Positions 7,270 through 15,577 of a stretch of DNA of 16,070 nucleotides are shown one piece after another. The DNA comes from Zetaproteobacteria bacterium (lineage in GTDB: Bacteria; Pseudomonadota; Zetaproteobacteria; Mariprofundales; Mariprofundaceae), in assembly GCA_021545665.1 (NCBI GenBank), contig JAJRTX010000065.1, forward strand, positions 1 through 16,070, given 5' to 3'. Position 1 is the first letter of the stretch. Each line of letters begins with the position of its first letter. Under the pieces are notes generated by a model. That model was not told the origin of the DNA and made no database searches. It was given only the letters and a program-made list of their open reading frames with translations. A program made the position numbers and the translations under genes.

Positions 7270-8201
7270 CTGGCTCTAAGCCAGACCCCTTCCAGCATAC
7301 CTGCATCGACGGTAACCAGTTCATCGTAATGCCAGCGCTCCAAGACTGCTTCAATAATGGCTAGTCCGGCAATGATGAGATCCTCGCGCCCTGCTTCTAT
7401 AGTTCGGATTTTCAGCCGCTCTTCATGACTCAAAGTCAGCAGACGATCCCGCAATGAAAAGAAAGTGTTTTTGCTTATGTGGTAGTTATTAATAGCACTG
7501 GCATTATAGGGAAACAGATCAAGCTCTGTGGCAGCCAGTGTTGTAACTGTGCCAGCCGTGCCAACCAGATGTTTTGGCGGCTGTTGGTTTATCCATTGGC
7601 GTTCTACCATTTCAAGATGTTCCGATGCTGCGTTTATCATAGTCTGATAATCCTGAGATGATGGCGGATCAGAATGCAGATGGGTTTCAACGAGGCGGAG
7701 GACGCCGAGTTTCCGACTGCTAGCATCGTGTTGCACACCCAATTGAGTGCGGATAAATTCAGTGCTGCCGCCGCCAATATCAAATAACAGCATATCATTT
7801 CCGGTGGCGGGATTTAGAACTGCACGGGCACCGTTAAGGGAGGTGGCTGCTTCCAGTTCTGCTGCGAAAATATTAATGTCGATGCCGGTTTCAGCTTTAA
7901 CCCGGTCTTTAAACCGGATGCCGTTCTCTGCTTCGCGCACGGCTGCAGTGGCAGCAGCCAGTGTTTGGGCAGGGGGGACATCGAAGCGTTGTAACAGAGC
8001 GGAAAATTCGATTAAAACCTGTAAAGCACGGGACATCCCGGTATCAGAAAGCCTTCCGCTATGATGCAGGCCTTCACCCAGACGCGTAATGCGGTGGGTG
8101 TAATGAATGGTTTGCCATGGTGTGCCCTGTTTGTTCTGTGATGGTTCGGCGATCATCAGGCGAAAGGTATTTGATCCGATATCAATGGCTGCGAAACGCA
8201 T
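7257..8201 (-). CDS. Ppx/GppA family phosphatase (exopolyphosphatase-like)
   Basis: This is a cytoplasmic ASKHA-fold phosphohydrolase; family members remove terminal phosphate from polyphosphate or convert pppGpp to ppGpp. The 314-residue length is that of the short, two-domain form without the C-terminal HD domain found in long enzymes. Visible motifs are DIGSNTFRL (7-15, phosphate loop 1), TAAVREAENG (85-94), DIGGGSTEF (141-149, phosphate loop 2) and VGTAGTVTTLA further on. The catalytic-glutamate segment reads AELEA (114-118), where relatives usually have an EEE or GEEEA pattern, so the middle position is changed. Polyphosphate and pppGpp activities cannot be told apart from sequence. It is the last gene of the argC, carbonic anhydrase, phosphatase series, 46 bp after the carbonic anhydrase. 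No clear Shine-Dalgarno is seen. It ends inside the acyltransferase gene on the other strand. Confidence 0.88.
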   Translation of the reverse strand: MRFAAIDIGSNTFRLMIAEPSQNKQGTPWQTIHYTHRITRLGEGLHHSGRLSDTGMSRALQVLIEFSALLQRFDVPPAQTLAAATAAVREAENGIRFKDRVKAETGIDINIFAAELEAATSLNGARAVLNPATGNDMLLFDIGGGSTEFIRTQLGVQHDASSRKLGVLRLVETHLHSDPPSSQDYQTMINAASEHLEMVERQWINQQPPKHLVGTAGTVTTLAATELDLFPYNASAINNYHISKNTFFSLRDRLLTLSHEERLKIRTIEAGREDLIIAGLAIIEAVLERWHYDELVTVDAGMLEGVWLRASQPK

Positions 8202-8247
8202 GGATTAACGGCTCAGAAAATACCGGGGTTTTGATTTGGCACTGTAT

Positions 8248-8760
8248 TCATGGTTGTTTCAGATAATTTTTAAAAACATCAATATAGTGCGTGGCCGAGT
8301 AGGCCAGATGTTCTTTTTCCTCATCCGTCAGTTCGCGCTTGACTCGGGCAGGCCTGCCAGCATAGAGATAACCACCACGTAAGATTTTTCGTGCTGTGAC
8401 CAGAGAACCAGCTGCCAGGAAACAACCTTCTTCCAGCACAGCCTGATCCATGACAATCGAACCCATGCCGACAAGGCAGCGATCCTGAATTTCACAACTA
8501 TGTAACAGTACCCGGTGCCCAACTGTGACTTCATTGCCTACGATGCAGGGAGAAACTCCCTCGCTGGTATGCAGCATGCAGTGATCCTGGATATTAGAGC
8601 GATCGCCGATAATGATATCGTGCACATCACCGCGAAGAACACTTTGAAACCAGATGCTGGATTCTTCCCCGATGCGAACACGACCGATAATATCTGCGGA
8701 ATCGACAATAAAAGCCGAGTCGGCAATTTCAGGTTGCCAGTGCATATAATTACGGATCAT
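8248..8760 (-). CDS. Gamma-class carbonic anhydrase-like hexapeptide-repeat protein (YrdA/PaaY type)
   Basis: The 170-residue protein is a left-handed beta-helix of hexapeptide repeats ([IVL]-G-x-x-x-x turns from about 24 to 130), expected to form trimers with zinc between subunits. H64 (LHTS), H82 and H87 (VGHRVLLH) match in position and spacing the three zinc ligands of gamma carbonic anhydrases, and R43/D45 (LRGDV) and Q58/D59 are also typical. The C-terminal helix carries AGRPARVKREL, common in this subgroup. Some members hydrate CO2 and others are inactive or bind other ligands, so activity is inferred. ATG 8760 is chosen over the in-frame TTG at 8775 because GAGGT (plus-strand 8767-8771) lies 6 nt ahead of the ATG. 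It sits between argC (75-bp gap) and the phosphatase (46-bp gap). Confidence 0.88.
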   Translation of the reverse strand: MIRNYMHWQPEIADSAFIVDSADIIGRVRIGEESSIWFQSVLRGDVHDIIIGDRSNIQDHCMLHTSEGVSPCIVGNEVTVGHRVLLHSCEIQDRCLVGMGSIVMDQAVLEEGCFLAAGSLVTARKILRGGYLYAGRPARVKRELTDEEKEHLAYSATHYIDVFKNYLKQP

Positions 8761-8835
8761 GTCAGTACCTCGCAAATTTTTTCATGATTGAATTCTATTG
8801 AGTTCGTTGTTATCGGGAGTATTTCGGCGCTGAAA

Positions 8836-9867
8836 TCAGGGCCAGACAGCATGTGCAGACAGACCCGTCGTTTCATCCAGTCCGAACATAACATTGGCGT
8901 TCTGTACGGCCTGACCCGCCGCACCTTTGATTAGATTATCAATGCAGCTGACGATGACGATTTGTTGTTTTCCCAGTACGGCAACTCCAATATCACACCG
9001 GTTACTTCCTTTCACAGCGGCTGTCGAGGGCAGCCTGCCTTCAGGCAATAGCTGTACAAACGGCTCATCTGCAAATGCTGTACTCAGGATGCCATGCCAG
9101 CTTTCCACTGACTCTCCCGACAAATGCAGCGTTGTCAGCATACCTCGTGTCATTGGTAGTATATGGGGGACAAAACGAATCTGTATTGCATCGCCGCCAA
9201 AAGCCTCTGCCCACTCTTCCATTTCCCAAACATGCCTGTGCCGGGGCAGACCATAAGCCTTGACCGATTCATTTATTTCACAATAAAGCAGATCTGTTTT
9301 GGCGCTTCTGCCTGCGCCGGAGGTGCCCGATTTGGAATCGACGATAATATTTTCTGTTTCAAGAACGCCCGCTTTCAACAAGGGTACAAGCGGCAGCAGT
9401 GTGGATGTCGGGTAGCAGCCCGGATTGGCAACCAGCCGGGCATTTGTGACTTTCTGCCGGGCGAATTCTGTCAGTCCGTAAACAACCTCGGCAAAGAGAC
9501 TGGTATGGGGGTGATCAATGCCATAGGCTGTTTTGTACGTGGCAGCTGACTGATGCCGGAAATCGGCGGATAGATCGACGACTCTTTTACCACCATCCAG
9601 AGCCTGTTTAACACTGTTTGCTGCTGCGCCATGCGGTAGTGCCGTAAATACCAGCTCCACCTTACCCGGCAAAACTGAATCGGAAGCGGCCAGTGTCATT
9701 GTACCTGTCGCACCTGCACAGCCCGGCAAAACATCAGCTGCGAGTTTGCCCGCTTGCGAATGGGCACCAAGGTGTACCACCTGAAAATCAGGATGGTTAT
9801 CAAGCAACCGAATCAATTCGGCTCCGGTGTAACCGGTAGCTCCGAGAATAGCGACAGGGATAGTCAT
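8836..9867 (-). CDS. argC: N-acetyl-gamma-glutamyl-phosphate reductase
   Basis: This enzyme catalyses the NADPH-dependent reduction of N-acetyl-glutamyl phosphate to the semialdehyde, the third step of arginine synthesis, in the cytoplasm. The 343-residue length is standard. The N-terminal NADP-binding motif GATGYTGAEL (9-18), the catalytic cysteine C151 in VANPGCYPT, the SGTSGAGR loop (180-187) and HRH (210-212) before WEMEE are all present. ALPHGAA (76-82) is another family hallmark. ATG 9867 follows a weak leader with no clear Shine-Dalgarno. The gene is divergent from carA, which supplies carbamoyl phosphate for the same pathway, so the 273-bp gap between them could carry shared arginine control. 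No other arg gene is in the window; carbonic anhydrase and phosphatase genes follow on the same strand. Confidence 0.95.
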   Translation of the reverse strand: MTIPVAILGATGYTGAELIRLLDNHPDFQVVHLGAHSQAGKLAADVLPGCAGATGTMTLAASDSVLPGKVELVFTALPHGAAANSVKQALDGGKRVVDLSADFRHQSAATYKTAYGIDHPHTSLFAEVVYGLTEFARQKVTNARLVANPGCYPTSTLLPLVPLLKAGVLETENIIVDSKSGTSGAGRSAKTDLLYCEINESVKAYGLPRHRHVWEMEEWAEAFGGDAIQIRFVPHILPMTRGMLTTLHLSGESVESWHGILSTAFADEPFVQLLPEGRLPSTAAVKGSNRCDIGVAVLGKQQIVIVSCIDNLIKGAAGQAVQNANVMFGLDETTGLSAHAVWP

Positions 9868-10140
9868 AGGCCGAGAATGCTACGCGATACTACTGTTTTG
9901 TCATGAAAGAAGTGGTGCGAGGCAAATAAATACAGTAATTCAAAGATCTGAATCAGGCTGGTGAAATCCGAGTTTTCAACCACAGAATGCAAATGTCCTG
10001 TATGGTTATATGGCCACTCTGAACGGATTTACCTATACATTTCTGAAAATGGATTCGGGTCTTTAAACACAATTCGGCATCGACTTTAGTGCAGGATTTA
10101 CGTAATCTGCGCCGCGACTGAGTGTGAGGTGATCGAAGTA
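9868..10140. promoter_or_regulatory. Divergent argC-carA intergenic region
   Basis: This AT-rich gap separates two divergent genes of arginine and carbamoyl-phosphate synthesis, so it must carry promoters for both. I found no convincing -35/-10 pair on either strand and no tRNA or terminator. One partial match to the ArgR operator consensus (TGAAT-N4-ATTCA) is TGAAAATGGATTCG at 10044-10057, with 8 of the 10 conserved positions, about 85 bp upstream of carA. A single partial site of this kind can occur by chance. Confidence 0.35.
10126..10132 (+). promoter_or_regulatory. carA: Shine-Dalgarno that fixes the carA start
   Basis: GAGGTGA lies 8 nt before ATG 10141. An in-frame GTG at 10129 is part of this site and is therefore an unlikely start. 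Confidence 0.6.
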
Positions 10141-11256
10141 ATGGCAGAGGCAATATTGGCACTGGCTGATGGGCATATTTTCAGAGGAGAGGCGTTCGGT
10201 GCTATCGGCAATACAGTTGGTGAGATCTGTTTCAACACTTCGATGACCGGCTATCAGGAAATCCTTACCGATCCTTCCTATACCGATCAGATTATTACCT
10301 TTACCTATCCGCATATAGGTAATGTCGGCATCAATCAGGATGATATGGAATCCGCTTCCATATCAGTGCGTGGATGTATTGTTCGCGTACCAACCCGTAT
10401 CACTTCCAATTACCGGGCCGAAGGTGATTTACATTCATGGCTGATAGATAACAACGTGGTCGGTATTGCCGGAATTGATACGCGGGCGCTGGTTCGCCAT
10501 TTGCGCGATAACGGGACACAGAATGGTGTTATAGCTTCCAATAGCTTGTCTGAAGAAGATGCCGTTACCATGGCTAAAGCATGGGCTGGTCTGGAAGGGC
10601 GTGATCTGGTCGGCCAGGTTAGTTGTGTGGAACAAACGAGCTGGAGCCGGGGCTCTTATGATCTCGATACGGCAGCATATCGGGAACCGGAAACACTGAA
10701 ACATGTGGTGGCTTTTGATTTTGGATGTAAGCGTAATATTTTCCGCAAACTCTCTGACCATGGTTTAAAAGTCAGTATTGTACCAGCCTCAACATCGGCT
10801 GATAATGTGCTGGCTATGCAACCGGACGGCATCTTTCTCTCCAACGGCCCGGGTGACCCGGCAGCAGTGGATTATGCAGTGAGAACGATTCGCCAGTTAC
10901 TGGAGGCAGACACCCCGATCTTTGGCATCTGTATGGGGCACCAGTTGTTGAGTCAGGCTCTTGGGCTTTCTACATTCAAGCTGAAATTCGGCCATCGAGG
11001 TGGCAATCACCCGGTCAGGGATGAAACCACGGGCAAGATTGAGATTACCAGCCAGAATCATGGATTTGCAGTTTCTGATGAGGATGTTCCGGAACATGTG
11101 GAGATCACCCATCGCTCACTGTTTGATGGCACAGTCGAAGGTTTGCGTGTCAAAGATAAACCGATTTTTTCAGTGCAATACCATCCGGAAGCCAGCCCCG
11201 GCCCACAGGATGCCGACTATTTATTTGACCGTTTTTCCTCACTTATTCACGCTTGA
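10141..11256 (+). CDS. carA: Carbamoyl-phosphate synthase small (glutaminase) subunit
   Basis: This subunit hydrolyses glutamine and passes ammonia to the large subunit CarB, giving carbamoyl phosphate for arginine and pyrimidine synthesis. The 371-residue length is typical. The N-terminal domain (about 1-150) has [17 protein letters not shown] (31-47), and the class I glutamine amidotransferase domain (about 188-370) has SNGPGDP (234-240), nucleophile C264 in GICMGHQ, and the triad partners H348 and E350 in [10 protein letters not shown]. The ATG is supported by a Shine-Dalgarno at 10126-10132. carB does not follow: the next gene, one base past the stop, is on the opposite strand, so the large subunit must be encoded elsewhere. 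That separation is known in various bacteria. It is divergent from argC. Confidence 0.96.
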   Translation: MAEAILALADGHIFRGEAFGAIGNTVGEICFNTSMTGYQEILTDPSYTDQIITFTYPHIGNVGINQDDMESASISVRGCIVRVPTRITSNYRAEGDLHSWLIDNNVVGIAGIDTRALVRHLRDNGTQNGVIASNSLSEEDAVTMAKAWAGLEGRDLVGQVSCVEQTSWSRGSYDLDTAAYREPETLKHVVAFDFGCKRNIFRKLSDHGLKVSIVPASTSADNVLAMQPDGIFLSNGPGDPAAVDYAVRTIRQLLEADTPIFGICMGHQLLSQALGLSTFKLKFGHRGGNHPVRDETTGKIEITSQNHGFAVSDEDVPEHVEITHRSLFDGTVEGLRVKDKPIFSVQYHPEASPGPQDADYLFDRFSSLIHA

Positions 11257-11257
11257 A

Positions 11258-11935
11258 TTATAACAGAGGTTCTTCTTTCCGGTCGGCATATGTTTCCTGA
11301 AAGGCGCTTTCAGGCATCAAAACAGGCATACTGATGCCTGAAGATTGTAATTGTTTCCAAATGATTTCGGCTTGCTGTTTATCGCTGGCTGCAAAGGTGA
11401 AGCGCCAGGTGGGAATAGGTACACTACGACGCTGATAACGATAGGGCTTACCAGTTTTCTTAAGCCTTTCCTGCATAGCCTCAGCATATTCGATCTGGAA
11501 GAAACGTCCAAGATCAACTATAAAAAGCCCGTCATCGGTTTTAATGACGGTGGCTTCAATATTATTTCTTAGCCAGTTGTCTTTTGTCAGAATAGCTTTT
11601 TCATAAGTATTGAATAGAAACGGATCGTCGAAAGTATGCATTTCGACAGCTTCCCTGCCTGTAAACATGATCGGTTCGAGGCTTAATTGCTTTAAACTCA
11701 GGCTTAGCGCTCTGGCTGCTGAAGACGTAATAACCCGCCGGGTTATAACCCTCCACAGCCCATCAGACTTTTGTTCAGCAGGTTTTGCAATATTTTCTGT
11801 CAGGGTATGAATTGGCTGAAGGGGTAAGTCGGGGATACTGCGGCGCACGGTTTCGGGAACAGGTGCGCTTACCGGTTGCTGCCAGACAAACCATGCCATG
11901 GCTGAGAAAACAAGTAGAAGTAGTGCTCGAATCAT
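11258..11935 (-). CDS. Membrane-anchored protein with SPOR-like repeats, function unknown
   Basis: The 225-residue protein starts with an uncleaved-looking hydrophobic segment (3-18, MIRALLLLVFSAMAWFVW), followed by a proline-rich linker (about 20-55), so most of it should be periplasmic. Three segments share a SPOR-like pattern of strand, helix with A..L...L, then strand: about 60-92 (LWRVITRRV...), 130-165 (DGLFIVDLGRFF ... MQERLKKTGKPY) and 173-205 (WRFTFAASDKQQAE ... LQSSG). SPOR domains bind peptidoglycan stripped of stem peptides at division sites; here the match is by eye and weak, so a cell-wall role is inference. ATG 11935 has AGGCGG 8 nt upstream. It converges on carA with one base between the stop codons. 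The periplasmic amidase of this window (3576-4820) would make a reasonable functional partner, but nothing in the sequence links them. I cannot name a gene. Confidence 0.7.
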   Translation of the reverse strand: MIRALLLLVFSAMAWFVWQQPVSAPVPETVRRSIPDLPLQPIHTLTENIAKPAEQKSDGLWRVITRRVITSSAARALSLSLKQLSLEPIMFTGREAVEMHTFDDPFLFNTYEKAILTKDNWLRNNIEATVIKTDDGLFIVDLGRFFQIEYAEAMQERLKKTGKPYRYQRRSVPIPTWRFTFAASDKQQAEIIWKQLQSSGISMPVLMPESAFQETYADRKEEPLL

Positions 11936-12241
11936 GAAGTATGCCGCCTGGGATTCTGTCCTGTACTAGTGTGCCTTGCGAGACATCCCGCCAGAGCTCG
12001 CTGATAGTATGCTTTTCTACGGGGCTGGATACTAGTGGAACAGTATCCAGATTTCCCCTGATAAAACGTACATGTGGCTGTGGATATGAAAGGGTGATGC
12101 ATATGCCCGATATTAACGTATTCGATTAAAGAATATGCCCTGATAATGATTTTAACCTGTGTGTTAGAGAAAACATGCTATTGTTGTCGGCAATGAAACT
12201 GGCTTAACGCGTATTATTTGTTTCATATTCACGGGAGTTAC
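11936..12241. other. Gene-free stretch between the SPOR-like gene and the M50 protease gene
   Basis: No supported gene is seen in these 306 bases. A 62-codon frame (11941-12129, plus) is cysteine-rich, lacks a ribosome-binding site and looks accidental. The stretch must hold the promoters of the two divergent flanking genes; no clear -35/-10 pair stands out. It holds a hairpin (described separately) and the direct repeat TACTAGTG at 11964-11971 and 12030-12037. Confidence 0.5.
12025..12050. repeat. Perfect 8-bp inverted repeat (hairpin or operator)
   Basis: CTGGATAC (12025-12032) and GTATCCAG (12043-12050) are exact inverted copies separated by 10 bp. The stem can extend by GGGG/CCCC (12021-12024 with 12055-12058) past a 4-nt bulge. 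No T-run follows on either side, so it is not a standard terminator. It lies between two divergent genes, where a dimeric repressor site or a 5'-leader hairpin are both possible. Confidence 0.4.
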
Positions 12242-12904
12242 ATGATGGATATTGATGGAATTATTCGGGGTATCAGCATTTGGGCCTTGCCTGTTCTGTT
12301 TGCTATTGTTCTGCATGAAGTGGCGCATGGCTGGGTAGCTGACAAGCTGGGTGATGATACAGCCCGCTGGATGGGCCGCCTGACTCTGAACCCCATCAAA
12401 CATATCGATCCGATTGGAACAATCCTGATTCCGATCGCTCTACTGGTTATGGGTTCGCCATTCCTGTTTGGTTATGCCAAACCCGTCCCCATCAACTTTC
12501 GTAAATTGAGAAGGCCAAAACAGGATATGATCTGGGTGGCTCTGGCCGGGCCTGTAACCAACCTGCTACTTGCTTTGGCTTCAGCGCTGTTGTTGATGTT
12601 GGCCACAAGCTTGCCGGCTTCAGCAAGTTGGATAATTCAACCCTTAGCCATGATGTGTCAGGCATCCATTATAATTAATATGGTATTGTGCATTTTTAAC
12701 CTGTTGCCGTTACCACCTCTGGATGGGGGTAGAGTGGCTATGGGGCTGTTGCCGGGCCCGGCTTCCTACCAGCTCTCCCGCCTGGAGCCATTTGGTTTTA
12801 TGATTGTGATACTGCTGCTTGTTACCGGTGTATTACAGAAAGTGATCGGCCCGTTGATTATGGGTAGTGCAACGTTTCTGATCGGCATTGCCATTCCACA
12901 CTGA
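12242..12904 (+). CDS. M50 family (site-2 protease-like) membrane metalloprotease
   Basis: The 220-residue multi-pass membrane protein has the zinc site HEVAH (25-29, HExxH with H25, E26, H29) in the first helix and the third ligand region NLLPLPPLDGGR (153-164, D161) typical of the family. GRLTLNPIKHIDPIGT (45-60) and ALAGPVTNLL (100-109) are also characteristic of the small subgroup lacking PDZ and CBS domains. Members cut substrates within the membrane; the substrate here is unknown. The stretch GYAKPVPIN (77-85) is well conserved in this subgroup. Two adjacent ATGs (12242, 12245) follow a Shine-Dalgarno GGGAG (12233-12237); spacing is 4 nt to the first and 7 nt to the second, so the second may be used. 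A TTG further upstream at 12218 lacks support. It stands upstream of the rpsB operon, separated by 202 bp. Confidence 0.88.
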   Translation: MMDIDGIIRGISIWALPVLFAIVLHEVAHGWVADKLGDDTARWMGRLTLNPIKHIDPIGTILIPIALLVMGSPFLFGYAKPVPINFRKLRRPKQDMIWVALAGPVTNLLLALASALLLMLATSLPASASWIIQPLAMMCQASIIINMVLCIFNLLPLPPLDGGRVAMGLLPGPASYQLSRLEPFGFMIVILLLVTGVLQKVIGPLIMGSATFLIGIAIPH

Positions 12905-12990
12905 TTCAGCTGTCAACTCATCCGGTTATCAATGCAAAGTAGAAATGCCCGCTCATCCAGCTTGCTATTTTATAGTATTTTCGTTAGAAA

Positions 12991-13106
12991 GCGCGCCCAC
13001 TCGAAAGGGTGAAATTCGCACACGGACTGATCCATTGTGCCCATACTTCTTATTTTTAAGTGTTATGGGTGGCAGACCGTGGAAGGAAAACAATCGGAGG
13101 ACTTAA
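12991..13106 (+). ncRNA. Structured 5' leader of rpsB (possible S2 autoregulatory element)
   Basis: Two hairpins are visible before rpsB. The first is CACTC-GAAA-GGGTG (12998-13011), a 5-bp stem closed by a GNRA tetraloop, extendable by GCG/CGC outside. The second is CCCATA (13040-13045) paired with TATGGG (13064-13069), with CTT/AAG continuing inside past a bulge. The Shine-Dalgarno GGAGG (13096-13100) follows. Proteobacterial rpsB-tsf leaders are known to bind S2 and repress their own translation; that this leader does so is inference from position and structure. An upstream TATAGT (12971-12976) might be a -10, without a clear -35. Confidence 0.45.
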
Positions 13107-13877
13107 ATGTCTCAATTTACTATGAAACAACTGCTGGAAGCAGGTGTTCACTTTGGTCACCAGACCCGCCGCTGGAATCCAAAAATGGCTCCCTATATTT
13201 TTGGACAACGAAATGGCATTCATATTATTGATCTGCAAAAAACACTACGCATGGCCAATGAGAGCTATTCGTTTATGCGTGAACTGGCTATGGCTGGAGG
13301 TCGTGTTCTGTTCGTCGGCACCAAACGTCAGGCCCGTGATGCTGTAAAAGAAGAATCATCCCGTGCCGGCCAGTTTTATGTGAATCACCGCTGGCTGGGT
13401 GGCACACTGACTAACTTTGCCACGGTGCAGCAGTCAGTGCGCAAAATGAAGGATTTACAGCGACAGAAAGAAGAGGGCGTTTTTGAGCTGTTGACCAAGA
13501 AAGAAGCTCTGCACTTACAGCGTCAGCTGGATAAACTTGAGCGTTCACTTGGCGGCATTAAGGAAATGAATGAGTTGCCTGACTGTCTGTTTGTCATTGA
13601 TGTGCGCAAGGAAGAGCTGGCTGTAAAAGAAGCTCAGAAACTGGGTATTCCTGTTGTTGCTGTAGTTGATTCCAACTGTAACCCATCTGGAATTGATTAT
13701 ATTGTGCCGGGTAACGATGATGCGATTCGTGCCGTGCGCCTGTTTTGCAGCAAGATGTCTGATGCTCTGCTCGAAGGTACTGAATCATGGCGGCTTGAGA
13801 ATGCCGAAGATGGTGATGATGTAGTTGAAGCCATGGCTGTCCCAGTGGACAAGATCGAAGCCGCAGAGGTTAAATAG
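13107..13877 (+). CDS. rpsB: 30S ribosomal protein S2
   Basis: S2 binds the small ribosomal subunit late in assembly, near the S1 attachment site. The 256-residue sequence is full length and carries the family hallmarks [19 protein letters not shown] (9-27), the segment [12 protein letters not shown] and [17 protein letters not shown]. The C-terminal tail (about 228-256) is acidic and variable, as usual. ATG 13107 has a strong Shine-Dalgarno (GGAGG, 13096-13100) 6 nt upstream. It is the first gene of rpsB-tsf-pyrH-frr, with 74 bp to tsf. Confidence 0.97.
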   Translation: MSQFTMKQLLEAGVHFGHQTRRWNPKMAPYIFGQRNGIHIIDLQKTLRMANESYSFMRELAMAGGRVLFVGTKRQARDAVKEESSRAGQFYVNHRWLGGTLTNFATVQQSVRKMKDLQRQKEEGVFELLTKKEALHLQRQLDKLERSLGGIKEMNELPDCLFVIDVRKEELAVKEAQKLGIPVVAVVDSNCNPSGIDYIVPGNDDAIRAVRLFCSKMSDALLEGTESWRLENAEDGDDVVEAMAVPVDKIEAAEVK

Positions 13878-13951
13878 TATAAGTAGACGATACCTTTTAG
13901 CAGTGAACTAAAAATGGTTAGGAAAAAAGACGATTACAATGGAGAAATGGA

Positions 13952-14827
13952 ATGAGCCAGATTACGGCTGCAGAAGTAAAGAAACTGCGTGAAATGAGTG
14001 GCGCAGGCATGATGGATTGTAAAAAAGCACTGACTGAAACAGGTGGCGATATAGAAGTTGCTATGGATTTCCTGCGTAAGAAGGGTTTGTCGGCGGCTTC
14101 AAAGAAAGCTGGTCGGATAGCCGCTGAGGGCATTGTGGTTTCTGTGTCAGCAGGCAAGGTAGGTGTGGTGCTTGAAGTCAATGCTGAAACTGATTTTGTC
14201 AGTAAGAACGATCAGTTTGTCAGTTTTGTGAATGCAATTGCCCGGTTAATTATCAGTCATAATCCTGCCGATATTGAAGCATTGAAGGCGCTGGATTTTG
14301 ATTCTGAACAGACGGTAGCGCAGGCTTTGTCTCAACTGATTTCTACCATAGGCGAAAATATGAACATTAGACGTTTTGAGCGTGTTGATGTGGATGGCAT
14401 AGCTGCTGTTTATGTTCACGGTGTGGGGAAAATCGGCGTACTTGTCGGTATCGAAGGTGATGCCGATGCAGACCTGGCACGAGGCATTGCCATGCACGTT
14501 GCCGCTGCCAATCCCAATTTCATCAGTCGTGATGAAGTGGATGCAGGATTGGTTGAACGGGAACGTGCAGTATTGTCTGAACGCGCTATTGCCAGCGGTA
14601 AACCGGAAGCTATTGTGGATAAGATTGTTACGGGTCAGATGAACAAATTCTATTCCGAAATTTGTCTTCTGGAGCAGGATTTTGTCATGGATACGGATCA
14701 GAAAGTTGGTAAGGCACTGGGTGCAGCTAAAGTCGTTGCCATGCATCGATTCCAGCTTGGTGAAGGGATTGAGAAAAGAGAAGATGACTTTGCTGCTGAA
14801 GTTGCAGCTCAGGTTCAGGGCGTTTAA
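13952..14827 (+). CDS. tsf: Elongation factor Ts
   Basis: EF-Ts is the nucleotide exchange factor that removes GDP from EF-Tu. The 291-residue protein has the UBA-like N-terminal domain (about 1-55, [19 protein letters not shown]), the conserved [10 protein letters not shown] (80-89) whose residues insert into the EF-Tu nucleotide site, and the later motifs GVLVGIEG and [10 protein letters not shown]. Length and order match the E. coli type. ATG 13952 follows an AATGGAGAAATGGA leader in which GGAG is a modest Shine-Dalgarno. It is cotranscribed with rpsB, with which it is stoichiometrically linked in many bacteria; the 74-bp gap has no evident terminator. pyrH starts 5 bp after its stop. Confidence 0.97.
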   Translation: MSQITAAEVKKLREMSGAGMMDCKKALTETGGDIEVAMDFLRKKGLSAASKKAGRIAAEGIVVSVSAGKVGVVLEVNAETDFVSKNDQFVSFVNAIARLIISHNPADIEALKALDFDSEQTVAQALSQLISTIGENMNIRRFERVDVDGIAAVYVHGVGKIGVLVGIEGDADADLARGIAMHVAAANPNFISRDEVDAGLVERERAVLSERAIASGKPEAIVDKIVTGQMNKFYSEICLLEQDFVMDTDQKVGKALGAAKVVAMHRFQLGEGIEKREDDFAAEVAAQVQGV

Positions 14828-14832
14828 TCGGT

Positions 14833-15576
14833 ATGAATCAAAACTCGTCTGGAAGCGAGCCTCACTCATTATACAAAAGAGTGCTGCTCAAGCTTTCCGG
14901 CGAAGTGTTGATGGGTGATACTGCTTTTGGTATTGACCCTGATACCATTAATCGTCTGGCTAAAGAGCTTATTGAAGTACAACAGGCAGGTGTCGAGCTG
15001 GCCATAGTGATTGGTGGCGGCAATATTTTTCGTGGTAATATGGGTACGGCATCGGGGATGGATCGGGCCAGTGCTGACTACATGGGTATGCTGGCGACTA
15101 TGATGAATGGCATTGCCTTACAGGATGCTATTGAACGCCAGGGTGCCGATGTTCGCGTGATTTCAGCATTACAGGTCAAGGAAGTGGCTGAGCCTTATAT
15201 TCGTCGCCGTGCAGTTCGTCATCTGGAAAAGGGGCGTATTCTCATTTTTGCTGCCGGAACCGGCAATCCATATTTTACCACAGATACCGCAGCCAGCTTG
15301 CGAGCTATGGAAATTCAGGCTGATGCTGTATTGAAGGGCACCAAAGTTGATGGTGTTTATACCGCAGATCCAGCCAAGCATACCGATGCAAAGCGCTATG
15401 ACACATTGACATTTACTGAGGCACTAACCAGACGTCTGGGTGTTATGGATGCAACTGCAATGTCGCTTTGCCGTGATAATCAAATGCCGATTGTTGTTTT
15501 TGATGTGACAACTCCTGGTCAGATGCTGAAAGTTGTGTTTGGTCAGGGGATCGGAACAATAGTTCGGGAGGACTGA
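14833..15576 (+). CDS. pyrH: UMP kinase
   Basis: UMP kinase phosphorylates UMP to UDP with ATP and is a hexameric cytoplasmic enzyme of the amino-acid-kinase fold, typically activated by GTP and inhibited by UTP. The 247-residue sequence has an N-terminal extension of about 14 residues, LLKLSGE (18-24), [10 protein letters not shown] (59-68), [10 protein letters not shown] (142-151) and [13 protein letters not shown] (168-180). It begins 5 bp after tsf and lacks its own Shine-Dalgarno, so its translation is likely coupled. Together with carA it is one of two pyrimidine-pathway genes in the window, but they are not in one operon. frr follows after one base. Confidence 0.97.
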   Translation: MNQNSSGSEPHSLYKRVLLKLSGEVLMGDTAFGIDPDTINRLAKELIEVQQAGVELAIVIGGGNIFRGNMGTASGMDRASADYMGMLATMMNGIALQDAIERQGADVRVISALQVKEVAEPYIRRRAVRHLEKGRILIFAAGTGNPYFTTDTAASLRAMEIQADAVLKGTKVDGVYTADPAKHTDAKRYDTLTFTEALTRRLGVMDATAMSLCRDNQMPIVVFDVTTPGQMLKVVFGQGIGTIVRED

Positions 15577-15577
15577 C

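Noticed and set aside
9163..9549. 128-codon plus-strand frame inside argC
   Set aside because: It lies wholly antisense to a complete argC with all catalytic motifs; it is a shadow frame.
11941..12129. 62-codon plus-strand frame between the SPOR-like and M50 genes
   Set aside because: No Shine-Dalgarno and no family resemblance; composition looks random.
14246..14869. 207-codon minus-strand frame antisense to tsf
   Set aside because: It is long but entirely antisense to a full-length EF-Ts gene and rich in F, N, H and I without domain features, as shadow frames often are.
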